A stretch of DNA of 64,000 nucleotides from contig CM055113.1 of NCBI GenBank assembly GCA_029204225.1, positions 13,280,906 to 13,344,905 on the forward strand, in the 5' to 3' direction. Under the pieces are notes generated by a model. It was not told the DNA's origin. It searched no databases and saw nothing but the letters and a program-made list of their open reading frames with translations. This DNA is from Diphasiastrum complanatum. Taxonomy: Eukaryota; Streptophyta; Lycopodiopsida; Lycopodiales; Lycopodiaceae. The position numbers and the translations under genes were made by a program. This document shows, piece by piece, positions 31,310 through 42,439 of this stretch (its first letter is position 1; the number at the start of each line of letters is the position of its first letter).

Positions 31310-34300
31310 ATCATCGCAAGATTCAAATTCATCAGCCAATACATCTTGCAACTCGTCTTCGCTAACATGATTTCATCATAACTATCGAAATCAAAATCTC
31401 TCTCAATTTTATCCTCATGCAAAGAATCATTGTTGTCCTCTTCATCATCTGAGTCGTTGGAATCATGAGAATCAATTCTCGAATTTTCAAGATTTATAAA
31501 ACTTGAAGATTAATGTACATCTTCATCAGATATACTTGTGTTGTCCAAATTTAGATCTCCCATTTCATTCTCAACATATGTATTTTCAAATACATGTCTT
31601 GAGTGTGGCTTAATTTGAACAACATACCACCAATATTTGTTTAGTCGATCTGGTTGAAAAAATACATGCACATATAGCAATGTTAGGATTAGATATTAGT
31701 TATGATCATATTTTAATTCACAATAAATAGATGTCATGAAAAAGTAGTGTAGATGATTAATATAACATTGATCACAATTGACAAAAAGAAAAAATGTGAA
31801 ATTCATGAAAATCTGTTCACAATGACAAGGCAACACCAATCTGTCTGAAAAGTCCATGCTTAATGTCTTGGTTGAATCGATAGCAAAAAATCCACTACGA
31901 TCTTTTTTTTACAGTTGCATTTGATCCTCTATAGTTGATTTTGAACCATTTCATGTGAAACGACAAATATTTACCCATTTCACCGAAACACACCTCATAT
32001 ATGGCTTGTATGGTTCCTACATACTCAAGCTCTCCAGAAATTGGACTTTGATCTCGACCACTACTCCGACTTTCTTGATGAAAAGATGCCATCACACCAC
32101 AATCATAAGTTTGTCATTTCATATCAATTGATTCAATACGATGATGACGACCATATGCCCACATTGCACTATACTTTCGATACTGTCACATGTTGATTAT
32201 AATTAAAACAATAATCAATCATCGTACAAATTAAAATTGCTCACTTAATAAAATAGAGCTATAGACAAACCTTCCAATCACATCCTCTTGTAAATTCCCG
32301 TTTTGTGTCAAATATGAATTGTTCCTTTGATCTTGCTTGTTGGAGTGTATCAACCATCCAGTTTATGGTGCATTGGTTGGGCAATGGCTCAAGATCATGT
32401 GAAAGTGCAACTTGACCTCTACACCTATTGCTTCGGTGTCGATTTCTAGTCAATACCCTTTTTTTTTTCTTGTTCATATAATTCCAATCACTTATCCATT
32501 ACTCTTGAATTATATAGCATGAAGGTTGAAATTTTTTCTCTCAAAATAGGTGTCTTTTTTTTAAGACTACCCATACCTTGAGGTTTTTCACCTTCACCTC
32601 ATTGCTTTCCTCATCATGCCATAGTCGTGGAGTAGATGGATCTATTTGAAACAAAACTTCGACAACATAAAATAGGGATTATTGCACTAACCATCCCTCT
32701 GACATGCTTCCCTCTGGCCGTGCCTTCTGACGCACAAAATCTTTCAACACTTTCATGAATCTCTCCAAGAAAAACATCCACCTACAAAAAAATTTAACAC
32801 ATTAATGAGAGCATTCTGTTATTAATTCAAAATAATCACATTACATTTATTGAAAACACTAAAATCAAAATCGTGTGTAGTGTACCTTGAGGGCACAGGA
32901 TCGACAATACCAACTTCTTAGACCAAGTGCACAAGCAAATGCACTTGTGTGTCTAGGATCGAAGTTGGAAAATCCCTCTCAAGCATACATACAACCTCCA
33001 CCATATCTTCTAATTTTGTTTGCACGTCACATCTATCTACATCGTGTTTGTAGTATAACTAGATTTTAGTACGTTCATATGATTTTATCAAACTTGTATT
33101 AGAAAAAAAAACATGCAATTTCATAAGATATCGATGTGGACAAAAAAATTTAAGTATCTGACAATGGATGCTAATTTGTAAATGGTATCACGAAGTTGAT
33201 CAATTAGACAGCCACGAATGCACATTGGAAATATGTACTCGACCATTTTCAACAATTATGAGATTTTAGACCATGGAGTTTTCCTTCGCCTGTGAATGAT
33301 GTTCGTAGTGAATGAGACTAACTGTTGGTGTTCTCATCTCGCAAATGATTGACCATACGTACTTATCTTCTTCTTTCGTAAGAATCCAAGGGCCTCTTGG
33401 AATACTATAGTATTTTCATTAGTACATAATTTTGGCCAATACTCTTTTTTTGTTTTTGACTCTTGTAGATCATGTCTGGCAATAATACTATCTTTGTCTT
33501 CCACCAAGCGTTTCCATATTGATTCACCCACATTTTTGAATATGTGCATAGGATCAAGCAAGTGATTGATCAAAAGGTTATTCCAATATGGTAAACAAAG
33601 AAAGATGGATAGTCTTTTCATACCATTGATTGGCTTAGTCTCGGATTCAATCCAAATTTTTTGCCAATCTGACATTCTCTTTGGAGCCTCTTCTATGAGC
33701 ATTTCTAAATGGATGATTTTCATCATGCAAGTACTTGCGATGATTTTCATATACAACTTTGTTTAAATGACGTGAGTGTCGAGCATCAATATTTGGTCCA
33801 CAAATGAGACACGCGTGATATCCAGAAGTTGTAAAATCTAAAAGAATCAATAGAATTTTTTAAAGAATAAATATTGCATGCATAAAAAATAAATATACAA
33901 GAATTACAAGTAATTTCATTTTATAGTCACTTGAACAATCGCCCAATCCTGGATAGTCATGCATAGTCCACATTAAAATCGCACGCAACAAAAATGTATT
34001 GTCTTGAAGTGGACATGAGATGTCATATGCTTGGTGGACTCCCTTCCATAGTAGTTCTAGTTCTTCAATCAATGGTGCAAAGTAGATATCCATATTTTTT
34101 ACTTTATGTTTTCCAAGAATTAGAAGTGCTAGCATGAGATGTCCTTTTTTAATGCTTAGCCAAGGTGGAATGTTATAGTTGACCAACACCACTGGCCAAG
34201 TAGACCACGTGCTTGACATTTTTCCAAAGGGGTTAACCCTGTCTATTGCAAGTCCAAATCTTATATTTCTTGTTTCACTTGTGAAACATGGATATTCTTT

Positions 34301-34880
34301 GTCAATGTGTTTCCATGCAGGATAGTCTGAGAATACTCTCATTATCTCATCCGACGAATGATGACTAGCATGCCAATTCACAAGTTCTTCAAGAGCCTTG
34401 CAACGAAACAATCGTTGCAATTGTGAGATTATTGGAAAGTGTCATAACACCTTGCATGGGATAGTGGTCCCTTGTAAGTTGTCTCGATATCGAGGAGTAT
34501 CACATATAGGACAAGCTTTTAACCCCCGATACTCACCACGATATAAGATGCAATCTTTTGGACAAGCATGGTGCAATGTGTAGTCCATTCCCATTGCACT
34601 CAACATTTTTTGTGCCTCAAGTCTTGTCTCTATCATAGTGTTTCCTTCTGGGAGTAGTTTGCGCAATAACCTATACATTATCAAATGAATTTTCATAATA
34701 TAAAATGAAAGATCATTTATTTGACGTGAACAACACATCTACTAAAATCTTTAAAAAAAATCTCAATCTTATTTATCCAAATAAGGATGTAACACTTGTA
34801 TCACTCCATTTATATTTTGCCTGGAGGTTCAATGTAAGCAATGAAACGGCCAAACGAGATGTTTTTGCTCCAGGATATAA
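31310..34880 (-). pseudogene. CACTA transposase (TNP2/Transposase_21, DUF4218, DUF4216)
   Basis: Order on the minus strand: RLLRKLLPEGN, ACPKDCILYRGEY and CPICDTPRYRDN (34680-34480); IRFGLAIDRVNPFG, STWPVVLVNYNIPPWL and YFAPLIEELELLWKGV (34270-34010); after a probable 75-bp intron (GTAATTCTTG ... TTCTTTTAG), GYHACLICGPN (33815-33780); then LLDPMHIFKNVGESIW (33565-33510), the family's conserved DxMH-KNV motif. A DUF4218-like segment follows (33330-32580, with HLLVHLVKEVGIVDPVPS and KARPEGSMSEGWL across a second intron). A DUF4216-like segment (32110-31700: GTIQAIYEVCFGEMGKYLSF) leads to an acidic tail. Frameshifts near 34430 and 33700, several stops, and lost splice sites in the last intron (donor GT to AT, acceptor AG to AT) mark it as dead. 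Confidence 0.85.
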
Positions 34881-35563
34881 TGGTGTGTTTGATTATCAAT
34901 TTTTTTTCCTCGCCACTAATGAATGATTCACTATCGTTCAATTTCTTCCACGTCATGATGCTCATAGACATTAATTATCAAGTTGTTCATGATTTCAACT
35001 TCACCTTGAATGCAAAAATCATTTTTAGCACTTGATCTTGATTCTGAAGAAGAAGAAGAAGAAGATCAAGACTGATTTATTTTGGCATGTTGTTGGTCAT
35101 CTATTTTTCAATCATGGCTCTCAATCTCATACGCTCACGACGTGATAGCTGATTTATGTGTGGCCCATCGTATGCAATCTTGTTTTGGATATGGAGTGAC
35201 TGTTGTCATCGTCACTAAAGCTAGATGACGATTCATAGTCCTTCAAACATGGAAACCAAATTAACATATTCATCAATTAACATATAAAATTGTCATTCAT
35301 GAAAATTAAAACTAAAATTAAGACATGCAAATCAAACACCATATTTTAAATTAAGACATGCAATATGAAATATAACAAAACAATTAATTGATATTCAACA
35401 TGTTCTCACTAAACAGATAAAATGTATTTTGATATTCACAAGGTACATGCTTGAGTTAGGCTCAAAGCCTTTTGTACACATCTTGGAAGAGGACAATTGA
35501 AGCTATATTTGATAAATAGCTCTTCACCACATTTAATGGGCCTTATCGCACATACCATTACGT

Positions 35564-36300
35564 TGTGAAGAATTGAAAAAGATTACCTATGTTAGATATA
35601 GGGGTCTTATGTTTTTTACATCAAGCATCTAGGTGTAGGATGTTGATAGGAATAAATTTGGCATAGATGGCAAATTATGCATTTCCACTTGTAATGCCAC
35701 TATTGAGCCAACATAGAGTAAGAGGCTAAACTCGTGCCAATTAGAGTGTAGACAAGTGTAATGCTTTTGTTTGATGAATTCCAAGAGGTCCAATAGGATT
35801 TAGAGTTGGAACCATGTGAGGTCCAATAGGAAATTGAAGTGTGCTTGAATATAGTCCAATAGAATTAAGAGGTGCATGGATCAATGATCCAATAGGATCA
35901 AGAGGTGACAAAGTATGGTCCAATCATAGTTAAGCATAGTGGTAGCTCGTGGATCTAGTAGTATCATTGTACTCCTCATTTTGAAGCTAATTGATTTGAT
36001 GATTTTATGGATTTTGAGTGTTATTGGATTTCTAGCTTTCTCTCTCTACCCGAGAGCTCATGATGCTTTTTCTCTCTCTACTCGAGGAGAGCAGCTTGTT
36101 TTTACTTAGTTTATTTTTTGAATATTTCCCACACGTGTGAGTGAGAGTTGGAAGTGATTGAATGCATGTAGTAGTGTGTTTTTGCCATAGGATCCAAGAT
36201 TGATCTTGAATCTCAATCTAGTCTTGATCTTGGTGCATCTACACACCTTAGGAGATCACAAGTACATGTTGTGGACAATCCACACGTGTGAAATTCAACA
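35564..36300 (+). repeat. 5' LTR, 737 bp
   Basis: It starts TGTGAAGAATTG and ends AATTCAACA, followed directly by the primer site. It contains five CCAAT boxes in 33-bp spacing (35790-35924), a CT-rich block (36039-36094), and the palindrome CACACGTGTG twice (36130-36139, 36281-36290). Confidence 0.95.
35788..35925 (+). promoter_or_regulatory. 33-bp periodic CCAAT-box repeats in LTR U3
   Basis: CCAAT occurs at 35790, 35823, 35856, 35889 and 35920, spaced 33, 33, 33 and 31 bp, each in the context (G/A)(G/A)TCCAATAG or close to it. The same set is in the 3' LTR from 41285. CCAAT boxes bind NF-Y; the regular spacing of about three helical turns suggests an enhancer-like array, but activity is inferred only. 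Confidence 0.6.
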
Positions 36301-36312
36301 TGGTATCAGAGC
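36301..36312 (+). other. Copia primer-binding site
   Basis: TGGTATCAGAGC immediately after the 5' LTR, complementary to initiator tRNA-Met. Confidence 0.93.
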
Positions 36313-37055
36313 CTACCTAAGGTTACCATGCATTTTGATCCATCTAAGTGAAAACTATTCATCAATCTTGAGCTAGAAATTGTCAAGGCCCATTTTCGTA
36401 GCTATCTTGTTCAATTTTGGATCATAAGAGATCAAAAGGACATTGATTGGGTCTGACCTGGTACTGTACGGAATCAAGTGCTCAGAAACGTATGAGAAAC
36501 ATCCAATTTCAGTTTGGAAGTTCTCTCTCATGCTTGATCCATTTATCTTGCCTGATAGCTTGTTTTGAAGCTATTTTTGTCTAGTTTTTGATGCAATCAG
36601 TTTCATTCCATTTGGTTGAGACAATTAGAAGTTATAAGATTTTAAAGAGGGTTAGGTAGGGCACATAGATATGGGTGGAAACATTTGGTTTGGTCAAGAG
36701 ATTGTTTGGTTGATCCAAAATCACAGTTGTATGCTTGCCAATCTCATCTATATGTGATCTAGGCACTGTTTTGAGATCTTAGCCATTTTGTTTCATGCAA
36801 TATCATTGTATTTGAGTCAAATTTGGTTTCTTAGAGTACTTCACACGTGCTAAGAGTTTTTGATCCTAACTATGTCTATACTCCATCATTTGATGTGAAA
36901 TAGATCTTGTTTTAGAGAATTTGTGTAGCTAGTGAAAATCAATTCACAAATAGCTACAAGATCTTTCATAGGAGGAGATAGTACTCTATTATTGGATCCT
37001 ATTGAGAGTGTGTAGCAACATTTATTGTTCATCATTTGAGTTTTCTTCACTTCAA

Positions 37056-40000
37056 ATGTCTTCAATGGGTTCATCCTTGTTGGAACCAATTGAAAGATTG
37101 TCCACTTCAAACTATTCAATTTGGAAAATGAGGATGGAGTCCATCTTGATCCTTCAAGACATGATGGACATAGTTTTTGGCCTTGAAGAAGAACCACAAG
37201 TTCTTCAAGCGGTTCAAAAATACAAAAAGAGAGCTAGGATGGCTCTCCACTACATCAAGATGAATGTCTCTAATGAGATATTGAGAGAGATAGGTACTTG
37301 TACAACATCCAAAGAAGTTTGGGATTGTCTCAAGACTATCTATGAGGCTAAGAATACCTCTAGGATTCTCACTCTTAGGAATCAAATCTTTCAAAGTAGC
37401 CAAAAGAGTGATGAGAGTGCATCTAGTTATGTTTTGAGAGTAAATGATATTCATAGAGAACTTGCTTGTATTGGTGATTCCATCAATCAAAATGAGCTAG
37501 TTCAAGTCATTCTCAATGGCTTGAGGAGTGAATTTGATAACCTTGTCCAATCCTATGCCATTAAGGAGGAGCTACCAAGTTTGGAGGCTCTCCAAAGTGT
37601 GCTAATTTTGGAAGAATCAAGACAAGAGTACAAGCTCTTGAGGATGGACAAGCTTTCTCTCACTCATAACGATGGCAAAGCTCTCTTTGCCAAGGATAAG
37701 CACAAAGGGAGGAGCAAGAACCAATATCAACAATCCTCAAGCAAGGACAAAGTCAAATACAAAGACAAAGATGAGGAGGAAGATGATTCCTCTAATGCTT
37801 CGTCATCCAAGCTCAAGAAGAAGAAGATCAAGTGCTTTTATTGTGGCAAGAAAGGTCATTATGCCACCAATTGCTTCAAGAAGAAGAATCAACTCAAGCA
37901 AGCCAACATTTCCAATGAGAAGGAAGACACTATTGCAAGTGATGGAGAGGGATCTCTTATGGTCTCTAGTTTCTCATCTACACCTTTCAAGAAGGACGGC
38001 TTATGGTATATTGATAGTGGAGCCTCTTCACATATGTGTAGCTCCAAGGACTCTTTCTCTTCTATTGCACCTTATGATGGAGTCAAGAAATCAATATACG
38101 CTGCAAATGATTTTGAATGTCCTATTGAAGGCATAGGGAACATTCCCTTGAAGCTTGCATCCTCTAAAGTTCTTTCACTCTCTAAAGTTCTTTATGTACC
38201 TAAGCTTACCAAGAATCTTATTAGTGTTGGCCAATTGCTTGATAATGGTTTTGATATAAAATTCAATGTTGATACTTGCACTATCAAGAAGAATGATGAG
38301 ATACTTGCATTAGGATCTAGATTTGGTGGCATCTATAAACTAGATCCAAATGAGTATGTGAATGATTGTAATGTTGCTCTTTTGAACAAGCTCTCTATGG
38401 AGAAATTATGGCATAGGAGGTTGGGACATCCCAACTACAAATCCATGCTCTCTATGATCAAAGAAGCCAAAGCTATTGGCTTGCCAAAGTCATTCTCCAA
38501 GAAGATCAAGCCTTGTGAGGCCTGTGCTATTGCTAAATCTCACAAAAAGCCATTTACAAGATCTTCTATCAAAAGCAAGCATCCTTTGGAGTTAATCCAC
38601 TCGGATGTGCATTTCTCATCAACTACAAGCAAGGGAGGAGCCACTTGTTTTGTTACTTTCATTGATGACTTCACAAGATTCACTTGGATATATCTTCTTG
38701 CTTCTAAATCTATGGTGTTTGATCATTTCCTTATTTTCAAAGCTTATGTAGAGAAGCAATTCTCATTCAAGATTAAAGCTCTTAGAAGTGATGGAGGTGG
38801 GGAATATATCTCCAATAATTTTCAAGATTTTTGTGAGCTTGAAGACATTAAAAGAGAGTTCTCTTGTGCCTACTCTCTATCTCAAAATGGAGTGGCCGAG
38901 AGAAAGAATAGATCTCTATGTGAATGTGCAAAATCTATGAGAATTGAGGCATCTTTGCCCAAAGATTTTTGGGGAGAAGCCATTAATTGTGCAAATTATC
39001 TTTGCAATAGGCTCCCACATATAGCTCTTGGAGAAAAGTCACCATATGAAATCTTATTTTTGAAGAAGCCTAAGGTTGATCACCTTAGAGTTTTTGGATG
39101 CTTATGCTTTGTCCATATTCCCTTGGAAACAAGGAAGAAGGAAGATCCTAGTGCATGCAAAGGGATTATGGTTGGATACTCATCCACCAAGAAGGCCTAT
39201 AGGGTCTTTATACTCTCTACTTCTCAAGTTATTGAAAGTAGAGATGTTGTCTTTCATGAAGATCAACACTCATCATTTGAAGAGGCCGAGATCAAGAAAT
39301 CTATGGATGCATCATCAATTATTGATTTTGAAGACAATCATGATGTGATGGGGTCGAGATTTGAAGAAGACTCTCCTCGGATTTTTTCACCAAGAAGATC
39401 CATGAGAGATAGATCCGAGCCTAAGAAGCTCTCATATGTTGACAAAGGCAAACAAGTGGATCTTGATTCCACTAATTATGTTTTTTATGTCTCTCATAAA
39501 GAGCCAAAGAATGTACAAGAGGCACTCAATACCAAGGAGTGGTATGATGCCATGAAGCAAGAGTATGATGCATTGATCACCAACAATACTTGGGAGCTTG
39601 TGGATCCTCCTTCCAACAAGCATGTGATTGGTTGCAAGTGGGCAATTCGGATCAAGTTCAATCATGATGGCACCATCAACAAGCATAAAGCAAGATTATG
39701 TGCCAAAGGATTTTCTCAGATCCATGGTCTTGATTATGAGGAGACCTTTGCACCCGTTGCAAAGATGGTGACAATAAGAATTCTTATTTCTCTTGCTTGT
39801 TTCTTCAAGTGGAAGGTGTTCAAATTAGATGTATTCAATGCTTTTCTAAATGGTTATCTTGAGGAGGAGATCTATATGGAACAACCTCAAGGATTCATCA
39901 AGGATGAGTCCAAAGTGTGCTTGCTCTTCAAAAGTCTTTATGGACTCAAGCAAGCACCAAGATCATGGTATTCAAGACTTAATTCTTTTCTTATCTCACT

Positions 40001-40418
40001 AGGATTTACTCTTAGTGACTATGATCCTTCCATGTATCTAAAGTTTGTTGATAGCAATATTGTCATTCTTCTAATTTATGTTGATGACATTATTCTTTGT
40101 GGAAGTTGTATCAAGCTAGTTGATGAAACTAAGCTAGCACTTGGATGTGAGTTTAAAATGCAAGATCTAGGAGAGATACATTACATCCTAGGACTAGAAA
40201 TTGATTTTTATGAAAATCATGTCTTTATATGCCAATCTAGATATGCTCACTCTATGTTGAAAAAATTCCATATGGAAAATTCTAAGAGCATAGATACTCC
40301 AATGGATCAAATGGTAAAAGATCCTAATAAAGGTGATGAAAGATCCTTTGAGGACATCACACTTTTTAGGAGTCTTGTAGGCTCCTTGATTGGCTTACCA
40401 TTACTAGGCCCGATCTAA
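37056..40418 (+). CDS. Ty1/copia gag-pol polyprotein (frameshifted near the end)
   Basis: The frame opens at 37002, but the Met at 37056 (MSSMGSS) fits other gag starts better. Residues counted from it: gag core (TSNYSIWKMRMESIL onwards, to about 250), CCHC knuckle CFYCGKKGHYATNC at 260-273, protease DSGASSHM at about 320, integrase zinc motif from His453 (HRRLGH) to CEACA, integrase catalytic Asp517, Asp579 and Glu615 (DX35E), RT with YVDD at 1008-1011. The protein would serve capsid assembly, processing, integration and reverse transcription of the element. A 1-bp deletion near 40390, compared with sister elements, shifts the frame just before RPDLSF, so RNase H is out of frame. Confidence 0.9.
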   Translation: MSSMGSSLLEPIERLSTSNYSIWKMRMESILILQDMMDIVFGLEEEPQVLQAVQKYKKRARMALHYIKMNVSNEILREIGTCTTSKEVWDCLKTIYEAKNTSRILTLRNQIFQSSQKSDESASSYVLRVNDIHRELACIGDSINQNELVQVILNGLRSEFDNLVQSYAIKEELPSLEALQSVLILEESRQEYKLLRMDKLSLTHNDGKALFAKDKHKGRSKNQYQQSSSKDKVKYKDKDEEEDDSSNASSSKLKKKKIKCFYCGKKGHYATNCFKKKNQLKQANISNEKEDTIASDGEGSLMVSSFSSTPFKKDGLWYIDSGASSHMCSSKDSFSSIAPYDGVKKSIYAANDFECPIEGIGNIPLKLASSKVLSLSKVLYVPKLTKNLISVGQLLDNGFDIKFNVDTCTIKKNDEILALGSRFGGIYKLDPNEYVNDCNVALLNKLSMEKLWHRRLGHPNYKSMLSMIKEAKAIGLPKSFSKKIKPCEACAIAKSHKKPFTRSSIKSKHPLELIHSDVHFSSTTSKGGATCFVTFIDDFTRFTWIYLLASKSMVFDHFLIFKAYVEKQFSFKIKALRSDGGGEYISNNFQDFCELEDIKREFSCAYSLSQNGVAERKNRSLCECAKSMRIEASLPKDFWGEAINCANYLCNRLPHIALGEKSPYEILFLKKPKVDHLRVFGCLCFVHIPLETRKKEDPSACKGIMVGYSSTKKAYRVFILSTSQVIESRDVVFHEDQHSSFEEAEIKKSMDASSIIDFEDNHDVMGSRFEEDSPRIFSPRRSMRDRSEPKKLSYVDKGKQVDLDSTNYVFYVSHKEPKNVQEALNTKEWYDAMKQEYDALITNNTWELVDPPSNKHVIGCKWAIRIKFNHDGTINKHKARLCAKGFSQIHGLDYEETFAPVAKMVTIRILISLACFFKWKVFKLDVFNAFLNGYLEEEIYMEQPQGFIKDESKVCLLFKSLYGLKQAPRSWYSRLNSFLISLGFTLSDYDPSMYLKFVDSNIVILLIYVDDIILCGSCIKLVDETKLALGCEFKMQDLGEIHYILGLEIDFYENHVFICQSRYAHSMLKKFHMENSKSIDTPMDQMVKDPNKGDERSFEDITLFRSLVGSLIGLPLLGPI

Positions 40419-41041
40419 GTTTTTGTGTGCACAAATTGAGTCAATTTATGCAAGATCCTAAGATCCATCATTGGAAGATGGCCAAGAGGATTCTAAGATA
40501 TGTATCTTCATCTTGTGATTATGGTCTACTCTATAAAAGTGAAGATCTATTCATTGTTGGCTACTCGGATTCGGACTTTGCAAGTGACAAGATGGATCGA
40601 AAGTCTATTAGTGCATACACTATCTTTCTTGGAGGCAATCTAATATCTTGGCTTTCCAAAAAGCAAGATACTATATCTCTCTCTTCATGTGAGGCCGAGT
40701 ACAAAGCACTCACTACAACTACCAAAGAGGTGCTTTGGATCAAGAGGTTATTAATGGAGCTAAAGTGCATCAAGGAAGATGATCTACCAATGATCAAGTG
40801 TGATAACATCTCGGCCCAAGCTCTTGCCAACAATCCCATATTTCATGCAAGAAGCAAGCACACAGAAGTGGCACACCATTTTGTGAGAGAAAAGCTTATT
40901 GGAGGAGAAATCTATTTGGAGCATGTCAACTCGTCCTCTTGTATTGCCGATCTACTCACCAAGCCTTTGAGCAAAAGTGCTTTCATCAAGCATAGATCTA
41001 ATCTTGGAGTTATATCAAGATCAATGCTCAAATCTTCATAG
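40390..41041 (+). pseudogene. Copia RNase H, out of frame with pol
   Basis: This is the continuation of the polyprotein in the next frame: FCVHKLSQFMQDPKIHHWKM, YSDSDFASDKMDRKSISAYT, SLSSCEAEYKALTT, KCDNISAQALANNP, HTEVAHHFVREKL and LLTKPLSKSAF. The 204-codon ORF from 40427 is uninterrupted. Apart from the single frameshift the domain looks complete, with the acidic residues DSD, E (CEAEY) and DN in place. Confidence 0.9.
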
Positions 41042-41051
41042 ATAATTTTTT

Positions 41052-41059
41052 AGGAGGAG
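41052..41059 (+). other. Polypurine tract
   Basis: AGGAGGAG directly before the 3' LTR; the same tract precedes the LTR at 27039 and a close form the one at 29352. Confidence 0.85.
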
Positions 41060-41795
41060 TGTGAAGAATTGAAAAAGATTATCTATGTTAGATATAGGGG
41101 TCTTATGTTTTTACATCAAGCATCTAGGTGTAGGATGTTGATAGGAATAAATTTGGCATAGATGACAAATTATGCATTTCCACTTGTAATGCCACTATTG
41201 AGCCAACATAGAGTAAGAGGCTAAACTCGTGCCAATTAGAGTGTAGACAAGTGTAATGCTTTTGTTTGATGAATTCCAAGAGGTCCAATAGGATTTAGAG
41301 GTGGAACCATGTGAGGTCCAATAGGAAATTGAAGTGTGCTTGGATATAGTCCAATAGAATTAAGAGGTGCATGGATCAATGGTCCAATAGGATCAAGAGG
41401 TGACAAAGTATGGTCCAATCATAGTTAAGCATAGTGGTAGCTCGTGGATCTAGTAGTATCATTGTACTCCTCATTTTGAAGCTAATTGATTTGGTGATTA
41501 TATGGATTTTGAGTGTTATTGGATTTCTAGCTTTCTCTCTCTACCCGAGAGCTCATGATGCTTTTTCTCTCTCTACCCATGGAGAGCAGCTTGCTTTTAC
41601 TTAGTTTATTTTTTGAATACTTCTCACACATGTGAGTGAGAGTTGGAAGTGATTGAATGCATGTCGTAGTGTGTTTTTGCCATAGGATCCAAGATTGATC
41701 TTGAATCTCAATCTAGTCTTGATCTTGGTGCATCTACACACCTTAGGAGATCACAAGTACATGTTGTGGACAATCTACATGTGTGAAATTCAACA
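41060..41795 (+). repeat. 3' LTR, 736 bp
   Basis: Same ends as the 5' LTR. Both CACACGTGTG palindromes of the 5' copy have lost their CpG here (CACACATGTG, TACATGTGTG), and the flanking duplication differs at a CpG as well. Confidence 0.95.
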
Positions 41796-42439
41796 TATGT
41801 ATGTACCTTTTGAGTTCCTAGAAAAGTATTCTTCCTTTCCATTGGTGCATTCCTCAAAATCACAATTAGTTAATGAAGGGTGTCCAATGGAACTATTTAT
41901 ATATGCAGCTATATTGCCATGTTTTTCTAGACGCCCATCAATGTACATACAATGTGATTTCAAAACATTCTCTCCTTACACGCGCTGCTCTTCCAAAGAA
42001 CAAGCATTGGCATTCAAGCCATAAATCTGCATTCTCCATTGGTGACGACATAGAGCATGCCAATCACCCTAATTGTATTGAGGTGCTACATAAGGCATTA
42101 ATGTGACAATGCTATTCAAAGGGACATCAATGCTAGTCAAAGAAAATAAACCCAATCTCGCGTTAGGAAAGTGCTCACTTGGCTTGACCCCAATATGAAA
42201 ATGATGTTCCACATAATGGTAGTGGTACTCTATCAGGCCAACATGAATATTTCTTTCCATCAAAGGGCTTAACCAATGTTTCTAGGTAGGGAGAGAGGGG
42301 AGACTCAGTCAATGAATCTAAAACATTCTTGGATAAGTCAACAGTACATAATTTGGTTGTTCATTTTTAAATCTTGTCAAAATGCATCCAAGTCGTGTTC
42401 TTTCTTTTTAATGGAGTAAATCTAGATGGGATAGGAAGA
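41796..42439. other. Unassigned; possible continuation of the CACTA element
   Basis: This is the right flank of the nested copia insertion, so it was once contiguous with 35563. Several short minus-strand frames exist, but I recognise no domain and find no CACTA terminus. Confidence 0.4.

Larger units (their letters stand above)
29846..35563 (-). mobile_element. CACTA (En/Spm) transposon, interrupted
   Basis: The minus strand encodes a TNP2-type transposase (34880-31310), followed by a 3' region and a palindromic repeat array (30613-30158), as expected for subterminal repeats. A possible 3' terminus is at 29846, where the plus strand reads CACTTTTGGTGGTTTTCCG. This resembles CACTA ends only partly (CACTT, not CACTA), and the opposite end was not found. 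The 5' side is cut by the copia element at 35564-41795 and may resume at 41796. Confidence 0.6.
35564..41795 (+). mobile_element. Near-complete Ty1/copia retrotransposon
   Basis: 6.2 kb element with 737- and 736-bp LTRs, primer site, a gag-pol frame, polypurine tract and a flanking 5-bp duplication TACGT (35559-35563) / TATGT (41796-41800) with one C/T difference. By hand alignment the LTRs differ by 17 substitutions (13 transitions) and one 1-bp indel, about 97.6% identical. It sits inside the CACTA element. One frameshift near the RT/RNase H border is the only clear coding lesion, so it is the youngest retroelement in the window. Confidence 0.93.

Noticed and set aside
35741-35923. 60-codon minus-strand ORF with Pro-Ile-Gly repeats, also at 41236-41418
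   Set aside because: It is the 33-bp CCAAT repeat of the LTR read in reverse, present in both LTRs, with no sign of being a gene.
36301-36312. tRNA gene, considered because TGGTATCAGAGC occurs several times
   Set aside because: Only the 12-base primer complement is present, always next to an LTR; no cloverleaf.
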